Assembly: GCF_003688285.1 (NCBI RefSeq)
Contig: NZ_RCNT01000002.1
Location: 124,001-188,000, forward strand
DNA: 64,000 nt
Source: Rhodophyticola porphyridii
GTDB taxonomy: Bacteria > Pseudomonadota > Alphaproteobacteria > Rhodobacterales > Rhodobacteraceae
Direction: 5' to 3'
This document shows, piece by piece, positions 17,521-27,408 of the stretch. The notes below the pieces were generated by a model that was not told where the DNA came from, did not search any database, and saw only the letters and a program-made list of their open reading frames with translations. Every line of letters begins with the position of its first letter. The stretch's first letter is position 1. The translations under genes and the position numbers were made by a program.

Positions 17521-18267
17521 ATGCGACTGAACGAGAAAACGGCGATCGTGACCGGCGGCGCGTCCGGCTTCGGGGCCGGCATCGCGCGCAAATTCGTGGC
17601 GGAAGGCGCGCGGGTGATGATCGCCGATCTGAACAAGGACATGGCCGAGGAGCTTGCAGCGGAGCTTGGAGAGGCAGTCAGAACGCAGCAGACGGATGTG
17701 GCCGACGGGGACAGTGTGGCCGAGTTGAAAACCGCCACGCTGGAGGCCTTCGGCCGGATCGACATTCTGGTCAACAATGCCGGGATCACCCATCTGCCGA
17801 CCCCGCTGGAAGATGTCGAGGAGGCCGCGTTCGACAGGGTTTTCGCGGTCAACTGCAAATCGGTCTATCTGACCGCGAAGCATATCGTGCCGCTCATGAA
17901 GGGGCAGGGGGCGGGGGTGATCCTGAATGTCGCCTCCACCGCCGGGGTCAGTCCGCGGCCGCGGCTGAACTGGTACAATGCCTCCAAGGGGTGGATGAAC
18001 ACCGCCACCAAGGCGATGGCGGTGGAACTTGCGCCGACGGGCATCCGGGTCAATGCACTGAACCCCGTTGCCGGGGAAACGCCGCTTCTGAAAAGCTTCA
18101 TGGGGGAGGACACGCCCGAAATGCGGGCGAAGTTTCTGGCGACGATCCCCCTGGGCCGGTTCTCCACCCCCGAGGATATGGGCAATGCGGCCTGTTATCT
18201 CTGTTCGGACGAGGCCAGCATGATCACAGGCGTCTGTATGGAGGTGGATGGCGGGCGCTGTATCTGA
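17521..18267 (+). CDS. Short-chain dehydrogenase/reductase
   Basis: 248 residues, classical SDR. TGGASGFG (11-18) is the cofactor glycine motif, NNAG follows at about 85, and the catalytic set is Ser (NVASTAG), Tyr and Lys (YNASK). D at the end of beta-2 (IADLN) suggests NAD preference. It lies 10 bases after the aldehyde dehydrogenase and probably makes or uses its aldehyde or keto partner. Confidence 0.9.
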   Translation: MRLNEKTAIVTGGASGFGAGIARKFVAEGARVMIADLNKDMAEELAAELGEAVRTQQTDVADGDSVAELKTATLEAFGRIDILVNNAGITHLPTPLEDVEEAAFDRVFAVNCKSVYLTAKHIVPLMKGQGAGVILNVASTAGVSPRPRLNWYNASKGWMNTATKAMAVELAPTGIRVNALNPVAGETPLLKSFMGEDTPEMRAKFLATIPLGRFSTPEDMGNAACYLCSDEASMITGVCMEVDGGRCI

Positions 18268-18306
18268 GCGCGCGGCGCAAGCCGGGTTGCCCGACTGCGC
18301 GCCATA

Positions 18307-19254
18307 TCATCCGGTTGCGGGGGTGAGACGGTAGAGCCGCGGCAGCAGTATCGGCGTCAGATACATGGGCAATTGCCAGCAGGCGATGAAGATCATGATC
18401 GGCCCCGTCACCTCGGGCGGAAGGGCGATCAGAAACAGGGCGATGTTGCGATTGCCCGCCGCCAGCGCCAGCGGGCCCGACACGGCGGCGAGCCGGGAAC
18501 GGTGCAGCGCCAGCAGGACGATGGCCTGCAACCCGAAGGACAGCGCGAAGGCGGCAAGGGCCCAGAGCAGGGCAAGACCGGGATCGGTCCTGAGCAGCGG
18601 GCCGAGTGCTGCCATCAGGCCCACCACGATGATCGCGAAAAACAGGATTGCGGCCCCGTCCATCGCCCTGATCTGCCTCGCATCCGGGTTTGGCAGCAGC
18701 CAGCGCCGCAGCCCGAAACCAAGCGCTGCGGCCCCCAGAATGATCGCCAGCGTACGCAAGGCCACCCAGGCCAGAGCCACCGGGCTGACCGCCACGGGGA
18801 CGGCCATCAGCACGGGGATGATCGTCAGCGGAAAGATGGCCGTGCCCAGTATCAGGAATTGCATCATCCGGGCCGGGTCCTGCCGCAGGATGATCGCCAG
18901 AGAGGCGCCGCCGGAAATCGTCGGCGCCGCGCAGGCCAGCACAAGCGCCAGCGTCAGTGCCGTGCCCGACAGACCAAGACCTGCCGCCGCCGCGATCATG
19001 GCGAGAGGCAGCGCCAGCTGCAGGATCAGCACCGCAGGAAGGCTCCAGCGGAGATCGGCAAAGGCGCCGAAGGCCGCGCGATGCCCAATGCGGAACGCGG
19101 TGACCGTAAGCAGGACCGCCACCATCTGGGGCAGCCATGGCTGCATGGCGGCGGCAAGGCCGGGCAAGGCCAGCCCGGCGATCAGCCCGGCGACCAGTGT
19201 CAGGCGTCCGTGCCGGGCGAAGACCTGCAGCGCCCGCCCGGTCCACCGGATCAT
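18307..19254 (-). CDS. Multi-pass membrane protein resembling bile acid:sodium symporter (BASS) family
   Basis: 315 residues with about nine or ten hydrophobic helices. The segment LALAAGNRNIALFLIALP and the central ACAAPTISGGASLAIILR resemble the BASS fold crossover motifs (GNxN, and a Pro-rich helix break). The start at 19254 overlaps the stop of the TRAP large permease gene (ATGA), so it is translationally coupled to the TRAP operon. It might be a second carrier for the same substrate or its product. BASS assignment is tentative. Confidence 0.6.
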   Translation of the reverse strand: MIRWTGRALQVFARHGRLTLVAGLIAGLALPGLAAAMQPWLPQMVAVLLTVTAFRIGHRAAFGAFADLRWSLPAVLILQLALPLAMIAAAAGLGLSGTALTLALVLACAAPTISGGASLAIILRQDPARMMQFLILGTAIFPLTIIPVLMAVPVAVSPVALAWVALRTLAIILGAAALGFGLRRWLLPNPDARQIRAMDGAAILFFAIIVVGLMAALGPLLRTDPGLALLWALAAFALSFGLQAIVLLALHRSRLAAVSGPLALAAGNRNIALFLIALPPEVTGPIMIFIACWQLPMYLTPILLPRLYRLTPATG

Positions 19255-20561
19255 TGCGGCCCTTGTCGGAGGTTTTCGGGCAGCCAGAGCGCCAGATCGG
19301 GGAACCAGATCAGCACGAAGCACATCAGCACCATGATCATGAACATCGGCAGCGCGGATTTGGCGATATAGCCCATTTCATGCCCGGTCATGCCCTGCAG
19401 CACGAAGAGGTTGAAGCCGATGGGCGGCGTGATCTGCGCCATTTCCACGACGACGATGACGAAAATTCCGAACCAGATCAGGTCGATCCCCGCCTCCACC
19501 ACCATCGGCTCGACGACAGCCATGGTCAGCACGACCGAGGAGATGCCATCAAGGAACATGCCCAGAATGATGTAGAACACCAATAGCGCCATGAGCAGTT
19601 CGAACCGGCTCAACTCCAGCGCGCCGATCCCGTCTGCAAGCGCGCGGGGCAGGCCGGTGAAGCCCATCGACAGTTTCAGGAACGCCGCACCCGCAAGGAT
19701 AAGCATGATCATCGCCGAGGTGCGGGTGGCCCCCATCAGGCTTTCGCGGAAGCTGTTCCAGTTCAGCGAACCCTGCCCGGCGGCCAGGATCAGCGAACCG
19801 ATCACGCCGAAGGCGGCGGCTTCGGTCGCGGTGGCGATGCCGGTATACATGGAGCCGATCACCACGAGGATCAGGCAGATCACCGGGATCAGGAAGCGCG
19901 AATTCTTCAGCTTGTCGCCGAAGCTCATCGCGGTCTCGATGGTGGGGGCCCATCCTTTGGAGATCACCGAATAGGCGGCCACGTAACCCATGAACATCAG
20001 CGCCAGAACGAGCCCCGGCAATACGCCGGCAAAGAACAGCTCCGTGATCGACTGGTTGACGGCCACGCCATAGACGATCAGCGCCAGCGAGGGCGGGATC
20101 ATCAGGCCGAGGGTCGCGGCGCCCGCCAGCGTCCCGATCACGATATGCTCGGGATATTTGCGCGCCCTGAGCTCGGGGATCGACATCTTGCCCACGGTCG
20201 TGAGCGTCGCCGCTGACGAGCCCGATACAGCGGCAAAGACCGTGCAGCCCACGATGTTGGTATGAACCAGCCCGCCCGGCAGCCGCGCAAGCCATGGGGA
20301 AAGGCCGCGGAACATGTCTTCGCTCAGCCTCGTGCGATAAAGGATTTCCCCCATCCATATGAAAAGCGGGAGCGCGGTCAGCGTCCAGCTCGACGAGGTG
20401 GCCCAGATCGTGGTGATCATCGTGTCGCCCACCGGCCGCGAGGTGAAAAGCTCCATCCCCACCCAGGCGACGCCCATCAGGGCGACCCCGACCCAGACGC
20501 CGGTGCCCAGAAGCAGGAAGAGAACAAAGAGAAAGAGGACGATGGCGTAAAGCTCTGTCAT
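19251..20561 (-). CDS. dctM: TRAP transporter large permease (DctM)
   Basis: 436 residues, highly hydrophobic, DctM type. Typical segments are ALPLFIWMGEILYRT, GGLVHTNIVGCTVFAAVSGSSAAT and the C-terminal EMAQITPPIGFNLFVLQG. With the small permease and binding protein it forms a sodium-driven importer of an organic acid or similar solute. Start at 20561 (MTELYAIV) four bases after the dctQ stop. Confidence 0.95.
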   Translation of the reverse strand: MTELYAIVLFLFVLFLLLGTGVWVGVALMGVAWVGMELFTSRPVGDTMITTIWATSSSWTLTALPLFIWMGEILYRTRLSEDMFRGLSPWLARLPGGLVHTNIVGCTVFAAVSGSSAATLTTVGKMSIPELRARKYPEHIVIGTLAGAATLGLMIPPSLALIVYGVAVNQSITELFFAGVLPGLVLALMFMGYVAAYSVISKGWAPTIETAMSFGDKLKNSRFLIPVICLILVVIGSMYTGIATATEAAAFGVIGSLILAAGQGSLNWNSFRESLMGATRTSAMIMLILAGAAFLKLSMGFTGLPRALADGIGALELSRFELLMALLVFYIILGMFLDGISSVVLTMAVVEPMVVEAGIDLIWFGIFVIVVVEMAQITPPIGFNLFVLQGMTGHEMGYIAKSALPMFMIMVLMCFVLIWFPDLALWLPENLRQGPQ

Positions 20562-20565
20562 CGGA

Positions 20566-21102
20566 TCACTCCCCGAAGCTCTGATCGACGATGTTGCTGC
20601 CGATGCGGTGATTGCCCTTGAACAGAACCGCAAGAAGGTTGTCGGCAAACGCGATCAGCAGGATCCCACCGCCCACCACCATCACCGATTGCGGGATCCA
20701 GAGCGCGGTGGCGTCCTGTGCCTGGCTGACTTCGTTGAATTTCCAGGACCAGTAGACGAACCAGTAGGCGTAGTAGACGAAATAGGCGATGGTCGCGGTT
20801 GCGATGGCAAAGCACCAGACCTCCAGCATCCATTTGATCTTCGGGGGAACCGCGTTCAGCAGGATCGACACCCGGATATGCGCTCCGCCATTGAGCGCGC
20901 TGGCGAAGGCCAGGAAACTGGCCGCCGCCATCATGTAGCCCGCGTAATTCGGCGCGCCGGGAAAGATATCGCCGACCCACCGCGCAACCATCTGCGCCAC
21001 GATCAGAAGAAGGATCGCGATCAGGCAGAGCGCGGCCGCCACGCCGGACGCCTTGTAAAGCCAGTCGAGGAAAGAGCGGATCACACCGTGCATCTCTGCC
21101 AT
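20566..21102 (-). CDS. dctQ: TRAP transporter small permease (DctQ)
   Basis: 178 residues with four transmembrane helices. The DctQ features are an early cytoplasmic-flanked helix (ALCLIAILLLIVAQMVARW), APNYAGYMMAAASFLAFASAL, and the conserved AHIRVSIL after helix 2. It lies between dctP and dctM in the operon. Confidence 0.9.
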   Translation of the reverse strand: MAEMHGVIRSFLDWLYKASGVAAALCLIAILLLIVAQMVARWVGDIFPGAPNYAGYMMAAASFLAFASALNGGAHIRVSILLNAVPPKIKWMLEVWCFAIATATIAYFVYYAYWFVYWSWKFNEVSQAQDATALWIPQSVMVVGGGILLIAFADNLLAVLFKGNHRIGSNIVDQSFGE

Positions 21103-21132
21103 GGGTCAGCCTTGTCTTGAGGACCAAAGAAC

Positions 21133-21166
21133 ACCACCGGCGCGCCGACGGATCGGCGCCCCGGTG
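21133..21166 (-). other. Stem-loop between TRAP binding-protein and small permease genes
   Basis: CCACCGG-C-GCGCCGA (21133-21147) pairs with TCGGCGC-C-CCGGTGG (21152-21166) around a CGGA loop: fourteen pairs with one C-C mismatch. No T-run follows in the transcribed direction. This is the kind of hairpin that protects the upstream binding-protein mRNA and lowers permease output. Confidence 0.6.
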
Positions 21167-21183
21167 GAACCAGGATGGTGCGG

Positions 21184-22167
21184 CTACTGTGCGGCGGCCG
21201 CAGCTTCGCGATAGGCCTCGACGATGGCCCGGCCTTCGTCACCGGCGGCTTCCAGCCATTCATTCGTCATCGTCTCGCCGATGGCGCGCAACTCCCCCAT
21301 CAGCGCTTCGCCCGCGGGTTCGACGGTCATGCCGCCGGCGCGCAGACCCGCCAGCGTGAAGCCGGTGTATTCCCGCGCCCGCCATGTGCCGGCATATTGG
21401 GCCAGGCCCGCGCAGGCGTTGATGACGTTCTGGTTGGCTTCGGACGTGTCATTCCAGACATCGGCGTTCACCATCACGTAATTCCGCGGCAGCCATGCAT
21501 CCACCTCGTAGAAATGGCTGAGGCTTTCCCAGACGCGGCGGTCATAGCCGGTGGCGCCCGACGAGACCATCGACGAGGCCACGCCGGTTGCGAAAGCCTG
21601 GCTGATCTCGGCCGCCTCGATCGTCACCGGCAACATGCCCGTCAGTTCGGCGAGACGGTTCGTGGCATTGTTGTAGGAACGGAACCGGATGCCTTCCATG
21701 TCGGCGACCGAATTGATTTCCTGATTGAAATAGAGACCCTGCGGCGGCCAGGGCACCGAATAGAGCAGGTGCAGGTTCTGGCTCGCCAGAAGCTCCGTGA
21801 TGGTCGGTTCGGCGGCTTCCCACAGCATGTCGTGCTCATCGAAGGAGCCGACAAGGAAGGGGATCGAGTCGAAGCCGAACAGGGCATCCTCGTTCTGATG
21901 GCCCGACAGGAGCCGCTCGCCGATCTGGACCTGACCTGTCTGGATCGCGCGTTTGATATCGGCGCCCGCAAACAGCGAGCCGCCCGGATGGGTCACGATC
22001 TCGATCTCTCCGCCGGTGCCGGTGGTCACGCATTGGGCGAACTCCGCCCCGGTCACCGAATGGAAGTTGGACCCGGAATAGGCCATCGGCATATCCCAGG
22101 TTTCGGCGCCGGCAGGCACGGCCAGGATCGCGGCCAGCGCCGCTGCGGTCAGGGTTAGGGTTTTCAT
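21184..22167 (-). CDS. dctP: TRAP transporter substrate-binding protein (DctP)
   Basis: 327 residues. A signal peptide (MKTLTLTAAALAAILAVPAGA, cut after GA) leads into a DctP fold, with the characteristic FRSYNNATNRLAELTGMLPV segment whose Arg binds the ligand carboxylate. The start at 22167 is chosen because the upstream residues are charged and not signal-like. Ligand unknown; the operon partners (FAD amino-acid oxidase type and enolase superfamily) point to an amino acid or betaine-like compound. Confidence 0.9.
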   Translation of the reverse strand: MKTLTLTAAALAAILAVPAGAETWDMPMAYSGSNFHSVTGAEFAQCVTTGTGGEIEIVTHPGGSLFAGADIKRAIQTGQVQIGERLLSGHQNEDALFGFDSIPFLVGSFDEHDMLWEAAEPTITELLASQNLHLLYSVPWPPQGLYFNQEINSVADMEGIRFRSYNNATNRLAELTGMLPVTIEAAEISQAFATGVASSMVSSGATGYDRRVWESLSHFYEVDAWLPRNYVMVNADVWNDTSEANQNVINACAGLAQYAGTWRAREYTGFTLAGLRAGGMTVEPAGEALMGELRAIGETMTNEWLEAAGDEGRAIVEAYREAAAAAQ

Positions 22168-22214
22168 CTCTCGTCTCTCCTTGTTGAGTGATTTTTTGGT
22201 TTTGCTGTGGTGCG

Positions 22215-23462
22215 TCATGAGGCGAACCGTGCTGGATCATAGGGCGCCATGTCCAGATTCGGCTTTTGTCCCGTCATCAGCTGCGCCAGCAGACGCCCGG
22301 TTTTCGGCCCGCCCGTCAGGCCGATATGATGGTGGCCGAACCCGACATAGACGCCGGTGCCACCGACCTGCCCGATCAGGGGCAGGCTGTCCGCAGGGGC
22401 CGGACGATGGCCTTGCCATTCCAGCTCGGCCTTGGCCTGCAACCGGGGGAAGGCCTTTGCCACTTCGCGGCGCAGAAGGGCAAAGGGCGCGGCAGAAGGC
22501 CCGGCCTCCAGCCCGCCGAACTCCACCACGCCGGCACATCTGAGACCCGCCGCCATGGGCGTCGCCACGAATTTGCCCGCCGCCACCATGATCGGCATCG
22601 CCGGGCCACCCGTCGCGTCCTCGTAGACCACGTGATAGCCGCGTTCGCTTTCCAGCGGGATCGTCAGCCCCAGCCTCTTCATCAGCGGTTTCGACCAGAC
22701 GCCGGTGGCCAGGACCACATCGGTGCAGGGGATCGGCCCGGTCGTGGTTTCGACCGCGCGAACCTTGCCGTCCGTAAAGCTGAAATCCCTGACATCGGCC
22801 TTGCGGAACGTGCCGCCGAGCCGCTGAAACTCCTCTGCCAGCGCCATGACATAGCCACCGGGATCGCGGATGAAACCATGGTCCTTCATCACAGCAAGGC
22901 AATCGACTGCGGGGCCCAGATTGGGCTCGTAGTCGCGGGCGGCGTCGCCGTCGAGTATCTCGGGTTCGAAACCGGCCTCGCGGCGCAGGTCCCAGACATA
23001 GCTGTCGGCCTCGAACGCGGCGCGGGTTGCATAGGCGAAGGTGTAATCGCTCTCCACCACCCAGTCCGCCGCGCCCGTCCCCGCGCTCAACGCCTTGTGC
23101 TGATCGGCCCCGTCGCCGACGATCGGGGTCAGCCCATGGGCGATGCGGCGGGTCTCCGCGTCATTGGCATGGGCCAGATACTTCAGCAGCCAGGGCAGCA
23201 GTTTCGGCAGATAGGACCAGCGCAGAAACAGGGGGAAGTTCGGATCGAGCGCATATCGCGGACCTTTCAGGATCAACCCGGGCACCGTCACCGGTACCAT
23301 CGAGCAATTGGCCAGCACACCGGCATTTCCGTAAGAGGTGCCTTGCCCTGGCGCGTCGCGGTCCAGCAGGGTCACCTGAACACCGGCGCGGCGCAGCCAG
23401 ATCGCGGTGGAAACGCCGACGATACCCGCGCCGACGACAACCGTGTGCGCCTCCGTGGTCAT
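22215..23462 (-). CDS. FAD-dependent D-amino-acid dehydrogenase-like oxidoreductase (DadA family)
   Basis: 415 residues. N-terminal dinucleotide motif [20 protein letters not shown] (7-26) and a DAO-type domain. The [18 protein letters not shown] segment is typical of DadA, and the C-terminal [20 protein letters not shown] helps bind FAD. It probably oxidises a D- or N-substituted amino acid to an imine or keto acid. Its start overlaps the end of the enolase-superfamily gene by 4 bases. Confidence 0.85.
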   Translation of the reverse strand: MTTEAHTVVVGAGIVGVSTAIWLRRAGVQVTLLDRDAPGQGTSYGNAGVLANCSMVPVTVPGLILKGPRYALDPNFPLFLRWSYLPKLLPWLLKYLAHANDAETRRIAHGLTPIVGDGADQHKALSAGTGAADWVVESDYTFAYATRAAFEADSYVWDLRREAGFEPEILDGDAARDYEPNLGPAVDCLAVMKDHGFIRDPGGYVMALAEEFQRLGGTFRKADVRDFSFTDGKVRAVETTTGPIPCTDVVLATGVWSKPLMKRLGLTIPLESERGYHVVYEDATGGPAMPIMVAAGKFVATPMAAGLRCAGVVEFGGLEAGPSAAPFALLRREVAKAFPRLQAKAELEWQGHRPAPADSLPLIGQVGGTGVYVGFGHHHIGLTGGPKTGRLLAQLMTGQKPNLDMAPYDPARFAS

Positions 23463-24595
23463 GCGGCCAGCCCCGAGCGATTGATCGAAAACCGGGCCAG
23501 CGTATCAGGGTCCACATCCACGCCCAGACCCGGGGCATCGGGCACCACCACCTGCCCGTTCTCGACCGGGAAGGGCGTGGAGAGTATATCCTCCCTCAGG
23601 AAATAGCTGGCCTGATAGAATTCGCATCCAAGGGTAATTTCGGGTGTCGCCGCGATCATGTGGGTGCCTGCCAGATGGGCGAGGCCGCTTTCGAACATGT
23701 CGCCGCCATAGGCCGACATGCCGACGGATTGCGCCATGCGCGCCACCGTCTGGGCACGGGCCAGCCCACCCGATTTCATGATCTTGACCGACACGCCGTC
23801 GGCCAGCCCGAGGGCGGTGGCCGGCATCATGTCTTCGGGCCCGAACACGGCCTCATCGGCCAGAAGCGGCACGTCGATCGCGTCCCTCAGGCGGGCCATC
23901 AGGTCGCGCAGATGCGCCTTGACCGGCTGTTCGATGAAACCGGGCCGAAACCCGGCGACATCGCGGAGGCAGGCCATCGCCGTGTCGTGATGCAGGCCCT
24001 GATTGTAATCCACGCGGATGTCGAACTCGGGGAAATCCTTGCGGAGCCGTTCCAGCCGCAGAATGTCGAAGGCGTGATCCCTGAAGCCTGCCTTCAGCTT
24101 GATGATCCGCACCCCGTCATCGCGGAGCCGTTCCATCAATCGCAGGTCCTTGTCGAAATCCGGATCGGCAATGGAGCAGGAGAGCGGGATGCGATCCCTT
24201 GTGCGCCCGCCAAGCAGCGCCCAGACCGGAATGCCCGCGATCCGCGCGCGCAGATCGTAGAGCGCCGTGTCCAGCGCGGCCTTGGCCTCGGTGCAGTGGG
24301 CGACAGCGGCCTGCGCCTCGGCCATGATCGAGGGGTGTGCGCCCACCGGCCGCCCGATGACCAGCGGGCGGATGTAGCGGTCCAGCGCGGCGAATGACGC
24401 TTCGGCCGAACCGGTGAACACGACCCAGGGGGAGGCCTCGCCGTACCCGTATTGACCGCCTTCGGCGCCGAGCCGCAGCACCACGATCTCGATCGCGTGT
24501 TCCACCGAGCCGATGCCGTGGTCGCGCCGCGCGTTCACCGGCAAGGACAGATGCCAAAGGGCAAATTCCGTGATGATCTGGTTCTGGTCCGTCAT
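23459..24595 (-). CDS. Enolase-superfamily racemase/dehydratase (mandelate racemase/muconate lactonizing type)
   Basis: 378 residues. Catalytic pattern of the MLE-like group: KLK (in IIKLKAGF), metal ligands D (RVDYNQG), E (FIEQPV) and D (LADEAVFG), and a second base Lys in [10 protein letters not shown]. Lys on both faces of the pocket allows 1,1-proton transfer (racemisation) or dehydration, as in proline-betaine epimerases and cis-3-hydroxyproline dehydratases. With a DadA-type gene and TRAP importer it probably converts an imported amino-acid-like compound for oxidation. Start at 24595 (MTDQNQ). First gene of the operon, divergent from LysR. Confidence 0.85.
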   Translation of the reverse strand: MTDQNQIITEFALWHLSLPVNARRDHGIGSVEHAIEIVVLRLGAEGGQYGYGEASPWVVFTGSAEASFAALDRYIRPLVIGRPVGAHPSIMAEAQAAVAHCTEAKAALDTALYDLRARIAGIPVWALLGGRTRDRIPLSCSIADPDFDKDLRLMERLRDDGVRIIKLKAGFRDHAFDILRLERLRKDFPEFDIRVDYNQGLHHDTAMACLRDVAGFRPGFIEQPVKAHLRDLMARLRDAIDVPLLADEAVFGPEDMMPATALGLADGVSVKIMKSGGLARAQTVARMAQSVGMSAYGGDMFESGLAHLAGTHMIAATPEITLGCEFYQASYFLREDILSTPFPVENGQVVVPDAPGLGVDVDPDTLARFSINRSGLAA

Positions 24596-24690
24596 GCATC
24601 CCCCTGCGGCAAAACCGTGCCAATGCGGGATCATCATTTCAAATACGGAGTTATGGCAAACTCATCACAAAAAATGATATATATGTCGCC

Positions 24691-25605
24691 ATGTCCATTC
24701 GATTCCGCCAGCTTCAGGCGTTCCATGCAATCTACGAGACCGGCACGGTGACGGGCGCGGCGGCGCTATTGGGCATCTCCCAGCCCGGCATTTCCAACCT
24801 TCTGGCGCAGCTTGAGCGGGAAACCCGGTTCCGGCTGTTCGAGCGGGTCAAGGGCCGGCTGATCCCCACGCCGGAGGCCGGGGTCCTGTATCAGGAGGTC
24901 GATACGGTCGTGCGCGGGCTGGACCATGTCTCGCAAGCGGTGGTCGATCTGCAGAACAAGCAGGGTGGGCAGCTTCAGGTCGCCTCGCAACATGCGCTGT
25001 CCTTCGGGTTCATGCCGAAGCTGATCGCCCGGTTCGCGCAGACCCGGCCGGACATGTCGATCTCGTTCCAGTCGCAATACTCCTCCAAGATCCAGGAATG
25101 GGTGATGGCTGGCCTGTTCGAGATCGGTATCTGCGAAATGCCCCTGCTCTACGATGCGTTCGAGCATCACCCGCTGGCCGTGGAAACCCTTGTGGCGATG
25201 CATGAGGACAATCCGCTGGCCCGGCACGAGGTCTTGTCGCCCGCGCTGATGGAAGGGGAGCCCTTCATCGTCATGGGCCCCGATCACATGACCCATCGCC
25301 GCACGCGGGAGGCGTTTCATACCGCGGGCGTACCGTGGCGGACACGCATCCACACCCATCTGTTCAAGAACAAGCTCAGCTTCGTGAAAGAGGGGATGGG
25401 CGTTGCCATGCTCGACCCGTTCGCGCTGGATTTCGACGAGGGCGGAGGGTTCGTGACCCGCCCTTTCCGTCCGCGCATCATGATGGATCTGGTGGTCATC
25501 ACCTCGCGCGCAAGGCCGCTTTCCGCACTTGGACAGGAGTTCCTGGCGCTTCTGCTGGCCGAGCTTGCACCCTATGCGGCCGCGCCGGAACCGACCGCCG
25601 GCTAG
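24691..25605 (+). CDS. LysR-family transcriptional regulator
   Basis: 304 residues. N-terminal winged helix (RFRQLQAFHAIYETGTVTGA, then AALLGISQPGISNLLAQLE) and a periplasmic-binding-like effector domain from about residue 90. It is divergent from the enolase/DadA/TRAP operon with a 95-base gap rich in A and T (ATCATTT near 24632 and AAATGAT near 24672 form a split inverted repeat), so it most likely controls that operon in response to its substrate. Confidence 0.9.
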   Translation: MSIRFRQLQAFHAIYETGTVTGAAALLGISQPGISNLLAQLERETRFRLFERVKGRLIPTPEAGVLYQEVDTVVRGLDHVSQAVVDLQNKQGGQLQVASQHALSFGFMPKLIARFAQTRPDMSISFQSQYSSKIQEWVMAGLFEIGICEMPLLYDAFEHHPLAVETLVAMHEDNPLARHEVLSPALMEGEPFIVMGPDHMTHRRTREAFHTAGVPWRTRIHTHLFKNKLSFVKEGMGVAMLDPFALDFDEGGGFVTRPFRPRIMMDLVVITSRARPLSALGQEFLALLLAELAPYAAAPEPTAG

Positions 25606-25609
25606 GCGC

Positions 25610-27301
25610 CTAGCCCATCCAGCGGCGGACCGGGGCGGCGGCCTCCTCCAACGGTTGCGAGATCACGTCGACCAGTGTCGGGCCGTCATGGGCAATCGCC
25701 TCTTTCAACACGGAGTCCAGTTTTTCGGGGTCCTCCACCCGCCAGGATTTCACCCCATAGGCGGCGGCAACGGCGGCGTGGTCGACACGCCCGAAATCCA
25801 CGTTGTAGTAGCGTGCACCCTTGTCGGCCATCTGGCTGGCCTTGATCCAGCCGAAATTGGAATTGGAGAACACGATATAGGTGATGTTCGCGCCGGCGCG
25901 CGTTACGGTCTCCAACTCGCCGCAGGTGAAACCGAAGGAGCCATCGCCCATCAGGGCCACGGTCTTGGAAGAGGGCCTCCCGTACCACGCGCCAAGAGAC
26001 GCGGAAAGTGCATAGCCCAGAGCGCCATGGGCACGGTTGGTGATGAAAAAGCGGCCCGCCAGAGGCTGCTGGTAATAGGCGGAAAAATACGGGCAACTGG
26101 TGCCGGGGTCGGACAGGATGGTGGCATCCTCCGGCAGCAGGCGGTTCAGCGTGGCGACCACGCGCTCGGGGCGGATCGGGGCCTGCGAGCTTTTGGCAAG
26201 CGCTTCGAACCAGGCGAACTTCCGACCTTTGAGATGGGCCACCGCCTTGGCCCCGCCAAATGTCGCCAGACCCTGCCGGCGTTTGTCGAGCGCCGCATTC
26301 AGCGCCGCAAGGGACAGGCGCAGATCGCCTACCACGCCCACCTCTGTCCGGTAATTCGCGCCGATCACCATCGGGTCATTGTCGAAATGCACGATCCGCG
26401 CGCCGGGTTTCGGGGCTTCCCATCTGGCGGTGGTGGTGGAGCCGGCGCGGCAGCCCATGAAAACGACCAGATCGGCGCCCTCCATCGCCTCCCAGGTCTC
26501 GTCCGTGCCGCCGTTCGAGCCGACCACGCCCAGAGATTGCGGATGCGAGTCGGCCAGCGCCCCCTGGCCCGAGATCGAAGTGGCGACCGGAATGTCCAGC
26601 CGGGAGGCGAGGCGGGCCAGGTCCGCCATCGCGCCCGCAATCACCACCCCGCCGCCGCAAACGATCAGCGGCGATTTCGCGGACAGGATCGCCTCCATCG
26701 CGGCATCGACGGCGTCAGGTTCGGGCGCCTGCGGATAGGCCGGGTAGCTTCGATGTTTCGGATCGGCCCAGATATCGGCCGGGTCAACCGGATCGTACTG
26801 GATGTCATAGGGCAGCCCCAGATGCGCCGCCCCGGCCCGGCCCGTGGTCATGGCGCGGAAGGCGGCGCGCAGCATGCGGGGAATATGGGCGGCCTGCACG
26901 ATCACCGTGTTCCATTTGGTCAGGGGCCGCATCAATGCGGCCTGATCGACCTCGGTCAGGGGATACTTCCCGTAACTGCCGACGGAGATATCCGTGGTAA
27001 TGCCCAGCACTGCATAGGAGCTTTCCGACGCCTCGATCAGCCCGGGCAGGATATAGGTGGCCCCTCCGCCGGAGGGCCCTTCGGCCACACCGGGGCGGCC
27101 GGTCACGCGGGAATAGGCATCGGCCATGTATGTGGCGGAGCGTTCGTCGCGGGTCAGCACATGGGTGATGGCACTGCCATGGGATCGCATCGCATCGTAA
27201 AAGGGCAGGGATGTGTCGCCGCAAAGTCCGAAGATATGCTGGACGTCATGCGCCTTCAGCATCGCAACCAGTGCTTCGGCCCCGTTCATTTTGTTGGTCA
27301 T
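25610..27301 (-). CDS. Thiamine pyrophosphate-dependent enzyme (acetolactate synthase-like)
   Basis: 563 residues with the three domains of the ALS/POX/BFDC family. The N-terminal PYR domain has the catalytic Glu in LTRDERSATYMADAY, the central domain contains the LIVCGGGVVIAGA strand, and the C-terminal PP domain has the TPP/Mg motif GDGSFGF ending in NSNFG. It could be a decarboxylase, carboligase or acetyltransferase; the substrate is not readable. Start at 27301 (MTNKMNG). Divergent from a GntR regulator; the racemase-family gene beyond it is a possible pathway partner. Confidence 0.85.
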   Translation of the reverse strand: MTNKMNGAEALVAMLKAHDVQHIFGLCGDTSLPFYDAMRSHGSAITHVLTRDERSATYMADAYSRVTGRPGVAEGPSGGGATYILPGLIEASESSYAVLGITTDISVGSYGKYPLTEVDQAALMRPLTKWNTVIVQAAHIPRMLRAAFRAMTTGRAGAAHLGLPYDIQYDPVDPADIWADPKHRSYPAYPQAPEPDAVDAAMEAILSAKSPLIVCGGGVVIAGAMADLARLASRLDIPVATSISGQGALADSHPQSLGVVGSNGGTDETWEAMEGADLVVFMGCRAGSTTTARWEAPKPGARIVHFDNDPMVIGANYRTEVGVVGDLRLSLAALNAALDKRRQGLATFGGAKAVAHLKGRKFAWFEALAKSSQAPIRPERVVATLNRLLPEDATILSDPGTSCPYFSAYYQQPLAGRFFITNRAHGALGYALSASLGAWYGRPSSKTVALMGDGSFGFTCGELETVTRAGANITYIVFSNSNFGWIKASQMADKGARYYNVDFGRVDHAAVAAAYGVKSWRVEDPEKLDSVLKEAIAHDGPTLVDVISQPLEEAAAPVRRWMG

Positions 27302-27334
27302 GGCACACGTCCCCCTTCCGGCCTGCATTTCATT

Positions 27335-27344
27335 CTGTATACAG
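27335..27344. promoter_or_regulatory. Palindrome CTGTATACAG, probable GntR operator
   Basis: A perfect 10-bp palindrome in the 107-bp gap between the divergent TPP-enzyme and GntR genes. Its TGTATACA core fits the TNGTNNNACNA pattern of FadR-subfamily GntR operators. The assignment to the adjacent regulator is inferred from position. Confidence 0.5.
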
Positions 27345-27408
27345 CACTAAATATCTTGCAATACTCAAGTTGAAATATCATCCTGCACCGACGTTTTCGG
27401 AGGAGCCG

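Noticed and set aside
25529-27373. Plus-strand open frame of 614 codons
   Set aside because: It is the antisense shadow of the TPP enzyme gene, which has clear family motifs.
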